Under the pieces are notes generated by a model that saw only the letters and a program-made list of their open reading frames with translations, was not told the DNA's origin and made no database searches. This document shows positions 1 to 9,269 of a stretch of DNA of 64,000 nt, in pieces. The translations under genes were made by a program, and so were the position numbers. Each line of letters opens with the position of its first letter. The first letter of the stretch is position 1. The stretch comes from Accumulibacter sp. (GTDB lineage Bacteria > Pseudomonadota > Gammaproteobacteria > Burkholderiales > Rhodocyclaceae), in assembly GCA_020049495.1 (NCBI GenBank), contig JAIFKU010000035.1, forward strand, positions 1 through 64,000, written 5' to 3'.

Positions 1-163
1 CCTTGAGGTGCACGTGCCCCGGAACAAACTGGGTGAAGGAGTTGACGACAGCGATGATCGGTTTGCCGAAATCGCCATCCTTCATGCCGGTAGCCCGCCA
101 GAGCGAACGTGCGCCGGCCATGTTGCGGCCGTGGGTCGAAGTGCGGGAACGATAGTCAGGCAT
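1..163 (-). CDS. ilvD: Dihydroxy-acid dehydratase, N-terminal fragment
   Basis: Only the first 54 codons are inside the window; the gene runs off the left edge. The translation starts [19 protein letters not shown] and continues through [19 protein letters not shown], the very conserved N-terminus of IlvD, the Fe-S enzyme that dehydrates 2,3-dihydroxy acids in branched-chain amino acid synthesis. The ATG at 163 matches the family start. The upstream region (to the right) holds only repeats before the next gene on the other strand. Confidence is high for identity; nothing can be said about the rest of the protein. Confidence 0.93.
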   Translation of the reverse strand, partial: MPDYRSRTSTHGRNMAGARSLWRATGMKDGDFGKPIIAVVNSFTQFVPGHVHLK

Positions 164-550
164 GGCCAGTCTCCAGAATAGTAAGGATCACAATCGAGCC
201 CTGTATTCTACCGAAGAAGCGGGCCATTGAGTTTGTGTGAACACGTAGACTCAGAATCCACCGCAGAGTCACAGAGGCGCGGAGATGGCGCAGAGAAAAT
301 CATACATTTTCATGGTTTTGCCTTTCTCCGCCCAGTTTCTGTACCTCTGGTTCTCTACGTTCAAGAAGCATTGATTCATTCAAATCTGTCGTTCCCGCGA
401 AGGCGGGAACCCAGTTAAATCAACATTCTGGATCCCCGCCTGCGCGGGGATGACGAATACTTAGGCATTTCTCCTGTTCATTTGCTCGATCGCCCTGCGC
501 ACGCCCTCAGCTCTGCGCTAGAATCTCTTACTTTCCTGTCTGGCCTGCTC
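164..550. other. Intergenic region with two palindromic repeats
   Basis: Divergent gap between ilvD and the restriction-modification gene. An apparent 63-codon reading frame at 227-418 is read largely from repeat sequence and has no family resemblance, so I do not call it. Two adjacent hairpins occupy 388-455 (listed separately). No convincing promoter pair was found by eye. Confidence 0.6.
388..455. repeat. Paired REP/NIME-like hairpins
   Basis: Two perfect 8-bp stems with 4-base loops lie side by side: GTTCCCGC-gaag-GCGGGAAC (391-410) and ATCCCCGC-ctgc-GCGGGGAT (432-451), with outer ends TCGT and ACGA. This is the 'TTCCCGCGNAGGCGGGAA / CCCCGCCTGCGCGGGG' type of dispersed intergenic repeat common in beta- and gammaproteobacteria. 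Function unknown; it may act as a bidirectional terminator or messenger stabiliser. Confidence 0.75.
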
Positions 551-3500
551 ATGAGCCGCCTTCTGGTCGCCCACTACATCCGCGAAATCAACACGCTGGC
601 CAGCTATGGCGGTTCGCGCGACGAAAGCAGCCTGCGCAAGGCCTTCTCCAACCTGCTCGATGCCTACTGCCGGCCGCGCGATCTGCGCCTGATCGATGAA
701 ATCGAATACATCACGCGCAGCGGCGCCAAGGTATACCCCGACGGCACGCTCAAGGACGCCTTGCGCCTGACGCACGGCTACTGGGAAGCCAAGGACGAAT
801 ACGACGATCTCGATCAGGAAATCGAAAAAAAGCGCGCCAAGGGCTACCCCACCGACAACATTTTGTTCGAAGACAGCCAGCGCGCCGTGCTGATCCAGAA
901 CGACCGCGAAATGCAGCGCGCCGACATGCGCGACGAGGTGGCACTCGACCGGCTGATCACCGCCTTCGTCAGCTACGAACGCCCGGAAATCGGCAACTTC
1001 CGCCGCGCCATCGAGCGCTTCAAGGACGACCTGCCGGCGGTCATCGAGTCGCTGCGCGCCATGATCGAGGTGCAGCAGAAAGCCAACAAGCCCTTTGCCG
1101 GCGCCCTGAAAACCTTCCTCAAGCTCTGCCGCGACAGCATCAACGCCGACATTTCGCCCGAAGACGTGCGCGAGATGCTCATCCAGCACATCCTCACCGA
1201 AGACATTTTCCTGCGCATCTTCGACGACGCCCAGTTCCACCGCGAAAACAACATCGCCCGCGAACTGACGCGCATCGAGGAAACCTTCTTCACCGGCACC
1301 ACCAAGAAGAACACGCTGAAGGGGCTGGAAACCTATTACGGCGCCATTCGCCAGGCAGCGGCGGGGATCGCCGACCACCACGAGAAGCAGGGCTTCCTCA
1401 AGGCCATCTACGAGAACTTCTACAAGGTCTACAACCCCAAGCTGGCCGACCGCCTGGGCGTCGTCTACACCCCTGGCGAAATCGTGCGCTTCATGATCCA
1501 CGGCGCCGAGCACCTGCTGCACCGGCACTTCGACCGCCTGCTGCAGGACAACCACGTCGAAATCCTCGACCCGGCGGTGGGCACCGGCACCTTCGTCTGC
1601 GATTTGATCGAGCACCTCAAGGGCAACCGCGCCGCCCTCAGACACAAGTACCAGAACGAAATCCACTGCAACGAAGTGGCCATCCTCCCCTACTACATCG
1701 CCAACCTGAACATCGAATTCACCTACGCCCAACTCACCGGTGAATACCTCGAATTCCCGCACATCTGCTTCGTCGACACGCTCGACAACCTCGGTTTCGA
1801 GAAGACCCACCGCCACCAGCAGATGGGCCTCGACTTCGGCCTCACGGTTGAAAACACCGCGCGCATCCACAAGCAGAACAAGCGCCGCATCTCGGTCATC
1901 CTCGGCAACCCGCCGTACAACGCCAACCAGATGAACGAGAACGACAACAACAAGAACCGCCTCTACGCCGGCATCGACGAACGCATCAAGGACACCTGGA
2001 TCGCCGCCAGCCGCGCCCAGAAAACCAAGATGTACGACATGTACGCGCGCTTCTTCCGCTGGGCCGCCGACCGCATCGACGGCGACGGCATCATCGCCTA
2101 CATCACCAATCGCAGCTTCATCGACAGCCGCACCTTCGACGGTTTCCGCATGGAAATGGCCAAAGAGTTCAACGAGTGCTGGATCGTCGACCTCGGCGGC
2201 GACGTGCGCGCCAACCCGAAACTCTCCGGCACCACGCACAACGTCTTCGGCATCCAGACCGGCGTCGCCATCAGCTTCTGGATCAAGAAGAAGCTACCCT
2301 CGCCCGCCGGGAGAGGGGCCGGGGCCGGGGGCCGGCGGCGCAAGCCCACGTGCAAAATCTACTACGCCCGCCGGCCGGAACTGGAAAGCGCCGCGGACAA
2401 GCTCGGCTGGCTGGGCGACACGCCGTTCGCCGAGGTTGAATTCACGCACCTCACGCCCGATGACAAAGGCAACTGGATCAACCAGGCCGACAACGATTTC
2501 GACGAGCTGCTGCCGCTGTGTTCGAAGGAAACCAAGGCGGCGAAGACACCGAACAAGGAAAAGGCGCTGTTCAAGCTGTATTCGCTGGGCATTTCGACCA
2601 ATCGGGACGAATGGCTTTACGGTGACAGCCACGAAACGCTAACGGCCAAGACTCGATTCCTTGCCGAGCATTTTGTAAGCCAGAAACCGGCCAAGGAGTT
2701 TGACGAAAGCATCAAATGGTCACGCAATCTGAAACGCCGCTTTGAGCAAGGGCGTTCCGAGCTTTTTGCAGAGCCACATAACCGTCCCGCGCTCTACCGC
2801 CCTTACGTGAAGCGCTGGCTGTACGACTCTCCTTTATTTATTGACGAAGCTGGCTCAAAGGCGGAATTCTTTCCAATCGACGCTCATAATTATGCCATCG
2901 CCGTAATGGGCGAGGCCACTGACAAACCATTTTCGGTTCTCGGCGCGACTGCACCAACCGACCTGCATTACATGGGCGCCGGAGCCAGCGTTCAGATTCT
3001 GCCCCTCTACCGTTACGACTCCGACGGCCACCGCGTCGACAACATCACCGACTGGGGCCTCAGGCAGTTCGAGAAACGCTACGGCAAGGGCGCCGGCCTG
3101 ACGCGCGAAGCCATCTTCCACTACGTCTACGCCGTCCTGCACGACCCGGCCTACCGGCAGAAGTACGCGCTCAACCTCAAGCGCGAACTGCCGCGCATCC
3201 CGCTCTACGCCGATTTCGCGCAATGGTCGGCGCGGGGCAAGACCCTGCTCGATCTGCACATTGGCTTCGAATCGGTGACGCCGTGGCCGCTGACGCGCCA
3301 CGACCTGCCCGGAATGGCCAAGCCCAGAAGCAAACTCAAGGCCGAGCGCGAAGCCGGGCGCATCGTCATCGACGACGCGACGACGCTGTCCGGCATCCCG
3401 CCTGCGGCCTGGGACTATCGCCTGGGCAACCGCTCGGCGCTCGAGTGGGTGCTCGACCAGTACAAGGAAACGCTGCCGCGCGACCCGACCATCCGCGAGA

Positions 3501-3625
3501 AATTCAATACCTACCGCCTGGCCGACTACAAGGAGAAGGTGATCGACCTGCTCGGCCGCGTGTGCACGGTCAGCGTGGAGACCATCAAGATCATCAGCAC
3601 AATGACGCAGAAGGAAAGCCGATGA
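551..3625 (+). CDS. Single-chain restriction-modification enzyme (type ISP-like nuclease / N6-adenine methyltransferase)
   Basis: A 1,024-residue protein with methyltransferase motifs in order: [12 protein letters not shown], then DPAVGTGTF (motif I, near residue 340) and GNPPYNA (motif IV, near residue 453), which marks an N6-adenine DNA methyltransferase. The N-terminal region has YPDGTLKD near residue 62 and GYWEAKD near residue 78, a plausible PD-ExK nuclease centre. There is no Walker helicase section, so it is shorter than LlaGI-type ISP enzymes (about 1,500 residues) and closer to a type IIG layout. The C-terminal half should hold target recognition. I start at the ATG at 551 ([10 protein letters not shown]) rather than an in-frame ATG at 482, because family N-termini begin about here; neither has a clear ribosome site. 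An odd Pro/Gly/Arg-rich stretch near residues 583-598 comes from a GC-rich palindrome in the gene. Confidence 0.85.
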   Translation: MSRLLVAHYIREINTLASYGGSRDESSLRKAFSNLLDAYCRPRDLRLIDEIEYITRSGAKVYPDGTLKDALRLTHGYWEAKDEYDDLDQEIEKKRAKGYPTDNILFEDSQRAVLIQNDREMQRADMRDEVALDRLITAFVSYERPEIGNFRRAIERFKDDLPAVIESLRAMIEVQQKANKPFAGALKTFLKLCRDSINADISPEDVREMLIQHILTEDIFLRIFDDAQFHRENNIARELTRIEETFFTGTTKKNTLKGLETYYGAIRQAAAGIADHHEKQGFLKAIYENFYKVYNPKLADRLGVVYTPGEIVRFMIHGAEHLLHRHFDRLLQDNHVEILDPAVGTGTFVCDLIEHLKGNRAALRHKYQNEIHCNEVAILPYYIANLNIEFTYAQLTGEYLEFPHICFVDTLDNLGFEKTHRHQQMGLDFGLTVENTARIHKQNKRRISVILGNPPYNANQMNENDNNKNRLYAGIDERIKDTWIAASRAQKTKMYDMYARFFRWAADRIDGDGIIAYITNRSFIDSRTFDGFRMEMAKEFNECWIVDLGGDVRANPKLSGTTHNVFGIQTGVAISFWIKKKLPSPAGRGAGAGGRRRKPTCKIYYARRPELESAADKLGWLGDTPFAEVEFTHLTPDDKGNWINQADNDFDELLPLCSKETKAAKTPNKEKALFKLYSLGISTNRDEWLYGDSHETLTAKTRFLAEHFVSQKPAKEFDESIKWSRNLKRRFEQGRSELFAEPHNRPALYRPYVKRWLYDSPLFIDEAGSKAEFFPIDAHNYAIAVMGEATDKPFSVLGATAPTDLHYMGAGASVQILPLYRYDSDGHRVDNITDWGLRQFEKRYGKGAGLTREAIFHYVYAVLHDPAYRQKYALNLKRELPRIPLYADFAQWSARGKTLLDLHIGFESVTPWPLTRHDLPGMAKPRSKLKAEREAGRIVIDDATTLSGIPPAAWDYRLGNRSALEWVLDQYKETLPRDPTIREKFNTYRLADYKEKVIDLLGRVCTVSVETIKIISTMTQKESR
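2297..2340 (+). repeat. GC-rich palindromic repeat inside the methyltransferase gene
   Basis: The run from CCCTCGCCCGCCGGGAGAGG to a tail of GGGGCC repeats resembles the dispersed CCCTCTCCC...GGGAGAGGG intergenic repeats (compare 8424-8516), yet it lies in frame within a coding sequence and adds the peptide [18 protein letters not shown]. The surrounding reading frame is intact on both sides. It lies after the methyltransferase motifs, near the presumed start of the recognition region. Confidence 0.6.
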
Positions 3626-4554
3626 GTGAACTCTGGGCCCAGTTGAAGCCGCAACTGGAATCGCTCTCCAAACCGTATCCACACGCCGCCATCGAGCTGG
3701 CGAACGCTCACCGCGACGAGGTCGCACCTTTCCTGGTCGACTGTCTCGAAGCGCTCGTCGCCGATCCGGCGCGGGACGGCGACTACATGTTGCACCTGTA
3801 CGCCATGCACTTGCTGGCGTGTTGGCGGGATACTCGCGCTTACCGGCCGCTGGTGCAACTGGGCCATCTGCCGGAGGACGTCATCGAGGAGCTGCTGGGT
3901 GACCACCTCACCGAAAGCTACGGCCGCGCGCTGGCCTCGGTCTGCGATGGCAATCTGCGTCCCCTGCAGGCGCTGGCCGAGGATGCGGACGCCTGCATCT
4001 GGTCACGCAACGCGGCATTGACGTCGATGACCATTCGCGCGCTCGAAGGCGATGCCGACCGCGACGCACTGATCGACTGGCTGGCCGCGCTTGGCGAGCG
4101 CGAGGCGCAGCGCCTGGGTGCGGTGAGCGCTCAGGCGGGCAACTTTGAATTGATCGACGGCGTCGTCAGCAATGCTACCGATCTTGGCGCGGTCGCCATG
4201 CTGCCGGCGATTCGCCAGTGGTTTGCCGACCGGATTCTGGACGAATCGATTGCCGACGAAAAGTGGGTTGCAACCCATATCGTGCGCAGTCCACAAGAGC
4301 AGCTTGCCGAGTTGCGCCGGCACAACAACAGCTACCTTTCCGATGCCGACACGGAAATGTCGTGGTGGGCCTGTTTCGACGACCGTCCTGCACCGGCCTT
4401 TAAGGCCAGCCCCTCGATCAACGGGCAGGTTTCCGAATGGCCTGCCGAGAAACCGCAAACGATCGTTCGCGACACGCCAAAACTTGGCCGCAACGATCCG
4501 TGTCCTTGCGGCAGCGGGCGTAAATACAAGAAGTGCCACGGCTCGGCGCTCTGA
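3622..4554 (+). CDS. DUF1186-like protein with C-terminal SEC-C zinc motif
   Basis: A 310-residue protein whose ATG overlaps the stop of the restriction-modification gene (ATGA), so the two are translationally coupled. The body is alpha-helical and acidic and looks like the DUF1186 family (HEAT-like helices). The C-terminus carries [19 protein letters not shown], a textbook SEC-C motif (CxCxnCH-type zinc binding) as found at the end of SecA and in many single proteins. Its role here is unknown. The coupling to a restriction enzyme is interesting, but DUF1186/SEC-C proteins occur in many contexts. Family call is good; function open. Confidence 0.8.
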   Translation: MSELWAQLKPQLESLSKPYPHAAIELANAHRDEVAPFLVDCLEALVADPARDGDYMLHLYAMHLLACWRDTRAYRPLVQLGHLPEDVIEELLGDHLTESYGRALASVCDGNLRPLQALAEDADACIWSRNAALTSMTIRALEGDADRDALIDWLAALGEREAQRLGAVSAQAGNFELIDGVVSNATDLGAVAMLPAIRQWFADRILDESIADEKWVATHIVRSPQEQLAELRRHNNSYLSDADTEMSWWACFDDRPAPAFKASPSINGQVSEWPAEKPQTIVRDTPKLGRNDPCPCGSGRKYKKCHGSAL

Positions 4555-4688
4555 GGCGCTTGGGAAACGCGAAAATGCAAAGATACCCATTCCACTCACT
4601 TGCAGGTGGCTCTGCACTCCCGATGGTCGATGCGCTGTGCTTATCGGAGCTCCGGCAACTCAGAGCGAATCCGCCGACCTTTTCATCA

Positions 4689-4716
4689 CGTCATACCGGC
4701 GCAGGCCGAAATGACG
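4689..4716. repeat. Short palindromic repeat upstream of lgt
   Basis: CGTCAT at 4689-4694 pairs with ATGACG at 4711-4716, and the inner part CCGGC/GCCG continues the stem. The ends match those of the larger elements at 5536-5640 and 17620-17736, so it belongs to the same repeat family. It sits 20 bases before the lgt start codon. Confidence 0.6.
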
Positions 4717-4735
4717 ATTCCAGGCTGAGTTCACC

Positions 4736-5513
4736 ATGCTGATTCACCCGCAGTTCGACCCCATCGCCATTTCACTCGGCCCGCTGGCCATCCGCTGGTA
4801 CGGACTGATGTATCTGCTGGCTTTCTTCCAGTTCTGGTGGCTCGGCAAACGACGCATCGAGACGCATCCGCAACTTGCGCAGGCCGGCTGGACAGTGCAG
4901 CAACTCGACGATTTGCTCTTCTACGGCGTGCTCGGCGTCATTCTCGGCGGCCGCCTGGGGCAGGTACCTTTTTCATCCGCTCGAGATCCTGGCTGTGTGG
5001 AAGGGCGGCATGTCCTTTCACGGCGGCTTCCTCGGTGTGCTGGTGGCGATGGCGCTGTATGCGCGCAAAACGCAACGGACCTGGCTCGACATTACCGACT
5101 TCATCGCGCCGCTGGTGCCACTCGGTCTGGCCACCGGGCGCATCGGCAACTTCATCAATGGCGAATTGTGGGGACGGGTGTGCGACCCGGCCCTGCCCTG
5201 GGCGATGATTTTCCCGCAAGTCGACAATCTGCCGCGCCATCCGTCGCAGCTCTATCAGGCCGGTCTGGAAGGTGTGCTGCTGTTCATCATCCTGTGGCTC
5301 TACTCAAGCGGCACGCGGGCGCGCGGCGCCGTCTCCGGGGCCTTCCTCGTCGGCTATGGCAGCCTGCGCTTCATTGCCGAGTTCTACCGTACACCGGATG
5401 ATGGCATCTTCGGCCTGTCGGATGTCATCAGCATGGGGCAATGGCTGTCGCTGCCAATGGTGCTGATCGGCATCGCTATGCTGCTCCGCGCCGGCCGGCG
5501 GCAGAACTATTGA
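4736..5513 (+). pseudogene. lgt: Prolipoprotein diacylglyceryl transferase, frameshifted
   Basis: Lgt moves diacylglycerol from phosphatidylglycerol to the lipobox cysteine of prolipoproteins in the inner membrane. The first part ([20 protein letters not shown] through [10 protein letters not shown]) is read in one frame and the rest ([47 protein letters not shown], to the C-terminus) in the +1 frame. The break is at about 4966-4972, where GTACCTTTTTC appears to hold one extra base; GTACTTTTTC would give GRLGQVLFHPLE without interruption. All family signatures, including the HGG motif and the GRxGNFxNGE motif, are otherwise intact and total length is normal (about 258 residues). As Lgt is essential in most Gram-negative bacteria, a sequencing indel beside the T run is more likely than a dead gene. 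Confidence 0.88.
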
Positions 5514-5535
5514 TCCGGCCCGCAAATGTATGAAG

Positions 5536-5640
5536 TCGTCACCCCGGCGAATGCGCCCAGCAGGAAGTGCCCTTGGGATGCCGGGGTCCAAGAGGTAAAT
5601 CCATGCCAGCACTAGATACCGGCCTTCGCCGGTATGACGG
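5536..5640. repeat. Intergenic palindromic repeat element
   Basis: Ends read CGTCACCCCGGCGAA on the left and TTCGCCGGTATGACGG on the right, i.e. imperfect terminal inverted repeats. The right half holds a perfect 8-bp hairpin, ATACCGGC-cttc-GCCGGTAT, at 5616-5635. Same family as 4689-4716 and 17620-17736. It lies directly after lgt and could serve as its terminator. Confidence 0.65.
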
Positions 5641-5781
5641 AAGTTTCATACTTCATAGGGCCGGAGCAATAAGCATTGCCACGTAGCGATCACCGCAAAC
5701 AGGTATTGACCGGGTTTTTATTGGATAATCTTCTTTTTATCAACGCAACTTTGTCGCATCATCATTTAAAGGAAAACTGCA

Positions 5782-6192
5782 ATGAATCTGTCGCACATCG
5801 AACACTTGGGTATTGCCGTCAAAAGCCTAGAAGAAGCCATCCCGTTCTGGGAACAAATGCTTGGGCTCAAATGCTATGCCACCGAGGAAGTCAAGGAACA
5901 GAAAGTCAAGACGGCCTTCTTCAAGATCGGACAAACCAAGATCGAATTGCTCGAATCAACCGATCCCGAAGGCCCGATCGGAAAGTTCATTGAAAAGAAA
6001 GGCGAAGGCATTCACCATCTGGCGATTGCCGCGACAGGGCTTGAAGAAAACTTGGCCGAGCTGGCCGGAAAAGGCGTACAACTGATCGACAAGGTACCGC
6101 GCAAGGGCGCCGAAGGGCTGGATATCGCTTTCCTGCATCCGAAATCCACGCATGGCATCCTGCTTGAGCTTTGCGAAGACAAGAATGCCTGA
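5782..6192 (+). CDS. mce: Methylmalonyl-CoA epimerase
   Basis: A 136-residue glyoxalase/VOC-fold protein that begins [20 protein letters not shown] and has [10 protein letters not shown] and HGILLELCE, which supply the metal-binding His and Glu residues of this family. It interconverts (2R)- and (2S)-methylmalonyl-CoA in propionate / succinate metabolism. Length is exactly that of the family. A good ribosome site (AAAGGAAAA) precedes the ATG. No mutase or carboxylase gene is adjacent, so its partners are elsewhere. It may also work in propionate formation or B12-dependent propionyl-CoA use, consistent with a Rhodocyclales lifestyle. Confidence 0.93.
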   Translation: MNLSHIEHLGIAVKSLEEAIPFWEQMLGLKCYATEEVKEQKVKTAFFKIGQTKIELLESTDPEGPIGKFIEKKGEGIHHLAIAATGLEENLAELAGKGVQLIDKVPRKGAEGLDIAFLHPKSTHGILLELCEDKNA

Positions 6193-6281
6193 TTGACGGG
6201 CGTGTGGCATCAGGGCCGGATCCCCGGAGCTGTGGCAAGCCGACCGGTGTGCGCGCTTTCAACCCTTAAGGGGACGCTTCG

Positions 6282-7925
6282 ATGACCTGGTTTACTCTGC
6301 CGAAAACACAAGCGGATAACAGCGCCGCCTTCTTCGACTCCGACAGCGCGGCGCGCTGGCTTGCCGGACAACCGCAAGCCAACGCGCCGGCCATGCTGGC
6401 CGAGCTGGTCAGGCAGATTCAGGCCTTCAACAGCTATGAGATGGCGCCGCGCGAGCGCTTCAAAACGCTGGAGGTGTTGCGCAAGACCCTGTTTGCGGTA
6501 AGCGGCGAAGGCCAGCGCCGCTATGAATACAAGCCGCTGCCGCTGCTGCCGGCCGAACAGGCGGCGCTGACTTCGGCGCTCAAGCTCTGGCGTGCTGCTG
6601 CGGTGGCCTACCTGCATTGCCTGCGTGCCTGTCTTGAGGGTGATGCCTCGATCGTCGCCGACAGCGCCAGAGTGGCGCACCGTATATTGGCCTGCCTGCG
6701 CATGGAGCAATTGAACGGCTACCTGGCCGGTGCCGAGCCGGCCGGCGAGTTCTGGCGTCACCTGCATGCCGTACTGGCCTCAGCCGAACAGCTCGGCGCC
6801 GCGCAGGTGCCGGTTGAGGATCGCCTGCTCGGCGAGACCAGCGAATCGACGGTCAGCGGTCAGTACGCCATGGCCCTGCTGCTGCATCTGGCGTGTCCGT
6901 CCGGTCTCACCCGCGGCCAGTTTGCCGCGACCAGCCAATGGCTCGCGCGCTGGCGCGAACTGGCCAAGCTGCTGGACAAGCCTGATTTGCGTCCCAAGTC
7001 GTGCTGCATCACCCTCGATCTGTCACAGGACAAGCCCCTGCATGATCTGCGGCAGGCGCCACGCGCCGGGCGCTGGCTGTCGCTCAACGGGGTCGTGCGC
7101 AAGATGCAGCAACGGCTCGAACTGCTGGCCGCCGGGGAATTCCCGGAGAGTCTCAAGCTGGGCAGCGGACTGTCGTCCGAAGCCTGCGTGGCCCTGCTGA
7201 ATACGCTTTCCGATCGTCTGAGGTTTCCGCTGCAGCCCGTTGCCGAGGTGCCGGCAGAAGCGGCCTCCGTGCTCGTGGCCATCGGTCTGGAAACGATCCA
7301 TCGGGTGCTTGGCGGTAGTGGCCTGAAAGACGACCCGGTGACCTCCTCGGGGCAAGGCAGCAAGCTTAGCGCGGATCAGATCGCCATCTTCGGCCATGTC
7401 GTGCGCGATGCGGAAGTAGTCGTTGAAAAGGGCAACACCGACAGCAAGGTCGAAAACTGGCGGATCATGCAACTGGAACCGGGGCTGCTGCATCTGCTGC
7501 GCCCAGCCGGACGCGGCGAAACGCGCCTCTCGCTCAGAGGACTGCTGGCCATCAAGCTGCCTCAGAACGAGCATTACACGCTGGCCACGATCAGCCGCCT
7601 GCATTCGCGCGGCCTCGATGGTGACGGCAACCTGTGCATCGCCGCCAGCCTGTTTTCCGGAGAGCCGGAACCCCTGATTGCCGAAATGCGCGAGAAACCG
7701 ACCAGCAGGATTTCCCGGCATCCGGCATTTCTGCTGCCGGCGGAGAATGGCGGCCTTCCCTCTTCGGTCCTCTTGCCGGCCGGTCTGACAGGACGTGCCC
7801 TGTCGATCCGTTTTATCGAAGCGCGCCAACAGCATCCGCTCGACCTGCATCTGGACGCGCTGATCGAGCGCGGCAGCGACAACGAGCGCTGGTCCTGGTC
7901 GTGTCCAGGGGGCAACGCCGCCTAG
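6282..7925 (+). CDS. Conserved-looking protein of unknown function (547 aa)
   Basis: No family is recognised with confidence. The N-terminal two thirds are Leu/Ala-rich and look helical (many LLxxL patterns); there is no signal peptide or membrane segment. The last ~130 residues look beta-rich (RGETRLSLRGLLAIKLPQN, then a run of short strands) and loosely recall the C-terminal PilZ-like part of betaproteobacterial 'cyclic-di-GMP-binding' proteins; this is only an impression. Codon use and GC match the core genome, and the frame is long and uninterrupted, so it is a real gene. Its stop overlaps the stop of the convergent EamA gene by three bases. A ribosome site (AAGGGGACG) precedes the ATG. 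Confidence 0.75.
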   Translation: MTWFTLPKTQADNSAAFFDSDSAARWLAGQPQANAPAMLAELVRQIQAFNSYEMAPRERFKTLEVLRKTLFAVSGEGQRRYEYKPLPLLPAEQAALTSALKLWRAAAVAYLHCLRACLEGDASIVADSARVAHRILACLRMEQLNGYLAGAEPAGEFWRHLHAVLASAEQLGAAQVPVEDRLLGETSESTVSGQYAMALLLHLACPSGLTRGQFAATSQWLARWRELAKLLDKPDLRPKSCCITLDLSQDKPLHDLRQAPRAGRWLSLNGVVRKMQQRLELLAAGEFPESLKLGSGLSSEACVALLNTLSDRLRFPLQPVAEVPAEAASVLVAIGLETIHRVLGGSGLKDDPVTSSGQGSKLSADQIAIFGHVVRDAEVVVEKGNTDSKVENWRIMQLEPGLLHLLRPAGRGETRLSLRGLLAIKLPQNEHYTLATISRLHSRGLDGDGNLCIAASLFSGEPEPLIAEMREKPTSRISRHPAFLLPAENGGLPSSVLLPAGLTGRALSIRFIEARQQHPLDLHLDALIERGSDNERWSWSCPGGNAA

Positions 7926-8356
7926 CGCTTGAGCGCCAGAACCAGCACGCCGCCAGCGACCATGGCGATGCCCGTCCAGTCGCGCACGGACGGCCGCTCG
8001 CCGAGAAAGGCAAAGGCGAAGACGGCCACCAGTACCAGGCTCAGCTTGTCGATCGGTGCCACCTTGGATGCCTCGCCGAGTTGCAGTGCACGGAAGTAGC
8101 ACACCCACGAGGCGCCGGTAGCAAGGCCGGACAGCCCGAGAAAGATCCAGGTTTTCGCCGGCAGTTCGAACGGATTGCTCCACTTGCCGGCCAGCCAGAC
8201 AAAGGCCGAAAGCACGACGATGATGATCGCCGTGCGCACCAGCGTGGCCAGATCGGAGTCGATGCCCTGAATGCCGATCTTGGCGAAGATGGCCGTCAGT
8301 GCGGCAAAGACCGCAGAGAGAAGCGCCCAGTAAATCCAGCCGGTCGGTGCAGTCAT
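7922..8356 (-). CDS. EamA-family (DMT) membrane transporter, half-size
   Basis: 144 residues with about five hydrophobic segments, starting MTAPTGWIYWALLSAVFAAL and ending in TGIAMVAGGVLVLALKR. The GLATGASWVCYFRALQLGE and DKLSLVLVAVFAFAFLGERP stretches are typical of one EamA repeat. Most EamA proteins have two repeats (about 300 residues); this one has a single repeat and presumably works as a dimer, like small multidrug resistance proteins. Substrate unknown. It stands alone, convergent with the 547-residue gene. Confidence 0.85.
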   Translation of the reverse strand: MTAPTGWIYWALLSAVFAALTAIFAKIGIQGIDSDLATLVRTAIIIVVLSAFVWLAGKWSNPFELPAKTWIFLGLSGLATGASWVCYFRALQLGEASKVAPIDKLSLVLVAVFAFAFLGERPSVRDWTGIAMVAGGVLVLALKR

Positions 8357-8410
8357 GGTGAGGCAACCCTTGGCAATTACTCAACAGTCAGGAATTTAGA
8401 CTAAAAAAAT

Positions 8411-8520
8411 GTCCTCACCCACCCCCTCACCCGCAAGAGAGGGGCTTAGAAACCCTCGCCTGTGACCGCAGGGAATGCAAAGCCGGGAGAGGGTGGCGCG
8501 AAGCGACGGGTGAGGGCCGC
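8411..8520. repeat. Palindromic repeat of the CCCTCACCC type
   Basis: CCCTCACCCG at 8424-8433 is matched by CGGGTGAGGG at 8507-8516, and inner GAGAGGGG / GGGAGAGGG runs add partial pairing. This is the widespread 'CTCACCC...CCTCTCCC' intergenic repeat. It fills the middle of the 299-base gap between two minus-strand genes; nothing else recognisable is in that gap. Confidence 0.65.
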
Positions 8521-8655
8521 TTTGCACTTCTCGAGCATGTCCCCCAGGGGGATTTGAGCCCAAGGCCCCGTTGCCCTCGGGGCATCGAAGGGCTGTGAAT
8601 CCTGCAATTGCAGTGTTGATTAAGCGACGGCCATCCGGCCGGTAGTGCGGGTCAA

Positions 8656-9042
8656 TCAGCCGTAGTTCACCGGGTGCTTGGACAGCCAGTGCCTATCTTG
8701 GGTCGTGCCGATGCGCTTGCCGGCCGCGCGCGCCATGGCCGAGGTCAAGGGGCGCGTTTTCCAGGCGAAGCTGGCGCCAAAGCCCAGCACCGCGCCAAGA
8801 ACCCCCCCGGTGATCACGCCGCGCAGCGGCTTTCGATCATCGGCCAGTACGCCGAAGATGGCCCCTGCCAGCACGCCGACTGCCCCGGCCTGCCACGATT
8901 CCTGTGCGGCTGCCGTCACCATGTCGGTTGTTTCTTCGGCCTGCAGCACCGACTTGCGCGCTTCTTTCGCTCCTTCAATACCTGATTCCACCAGTTCCTT
9001 GCTGTACGCCAAGTTTTCCTTGACCGTTTCGGAAATGCTCAT
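8656..9042 (-). CDS. Small glycine-zipper membrane-associated protein
   Basis: 128 residues. The N-terminal 45 are charged and helical (MSISETVKENLAYSKELVES). The middle, AGAVGVLAGAIFGVLA and GVITGGVLGAVLGFGASFAW, has the GxxxG spacing of glycine-zipper segments and forms one or two hydrophobic hairpins. The C-terminus is basic. No catalytic motif. A ribosome site (AGGAG) lies 9 bases before the ATG. Function unknown; proteins of this kind are often stress-related or envelope-associated. Confidence 0.75.
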   Translation of the reverse strand: MSISETVKENLAYSKELVESGIEGAKEARKSVLQAEETTDMVTAAAQESWQAGAVGVLAGAIFGVLADDRKPLRGVITGGVLGAVLGFGASFAWKTRPLTSAMARAAGKRIGTTQDRHWLSKHPVNYG

Positions 9043-9215
9043 CTCGTGACGCTCCTGTCAATAGTGTAGAAAAACCGGCGGTTCTACCCCGCACACTCAT
9101 CAATCCCGGATCACCCGCCCGCAACACACCGCCTGCGGCCCGGTGAGCCCCGGACGAACTCAATGATACCGAATAATGGGTGGCAAGCCACAATTTCCGT
9201 ACACTAATAGCAGAC

Positions 9216-9243
9216 AAAAAACGGGGCGGTCAGGCCGCCCCGT
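9216..9243 (-). terminator. Rho-independent terminator of the 2-oxoacid oxidoreductase operon
   Basis: Perfect 9-bp stem ACGGGGCGG (9221-9229) and CCGCCCCGT (9235-9243) with a 5-base loop. Read on the minus strand the hairpin is followed by a run of six T (A run at 9216-9221), 27 bases after the flavoprotein stop codon. Confidence 0.9.
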
Positions 9244-9269
9244 CATTAGCTCGAAGTTTCCGTTGCCGT

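Noticed and set aside
227-418. 63-codon frame upstream of the restriction gene
   Set aside because: Partly read through a palindromic repeat, no family pattern, no ribosome site.
518-2239. 573-codon open frame antisense to the methyltransferase gene
   Set aside because: It mirrors the third-position GC bias of the real gene; its translation is Val/Ala/Asp-rich without any family motif.
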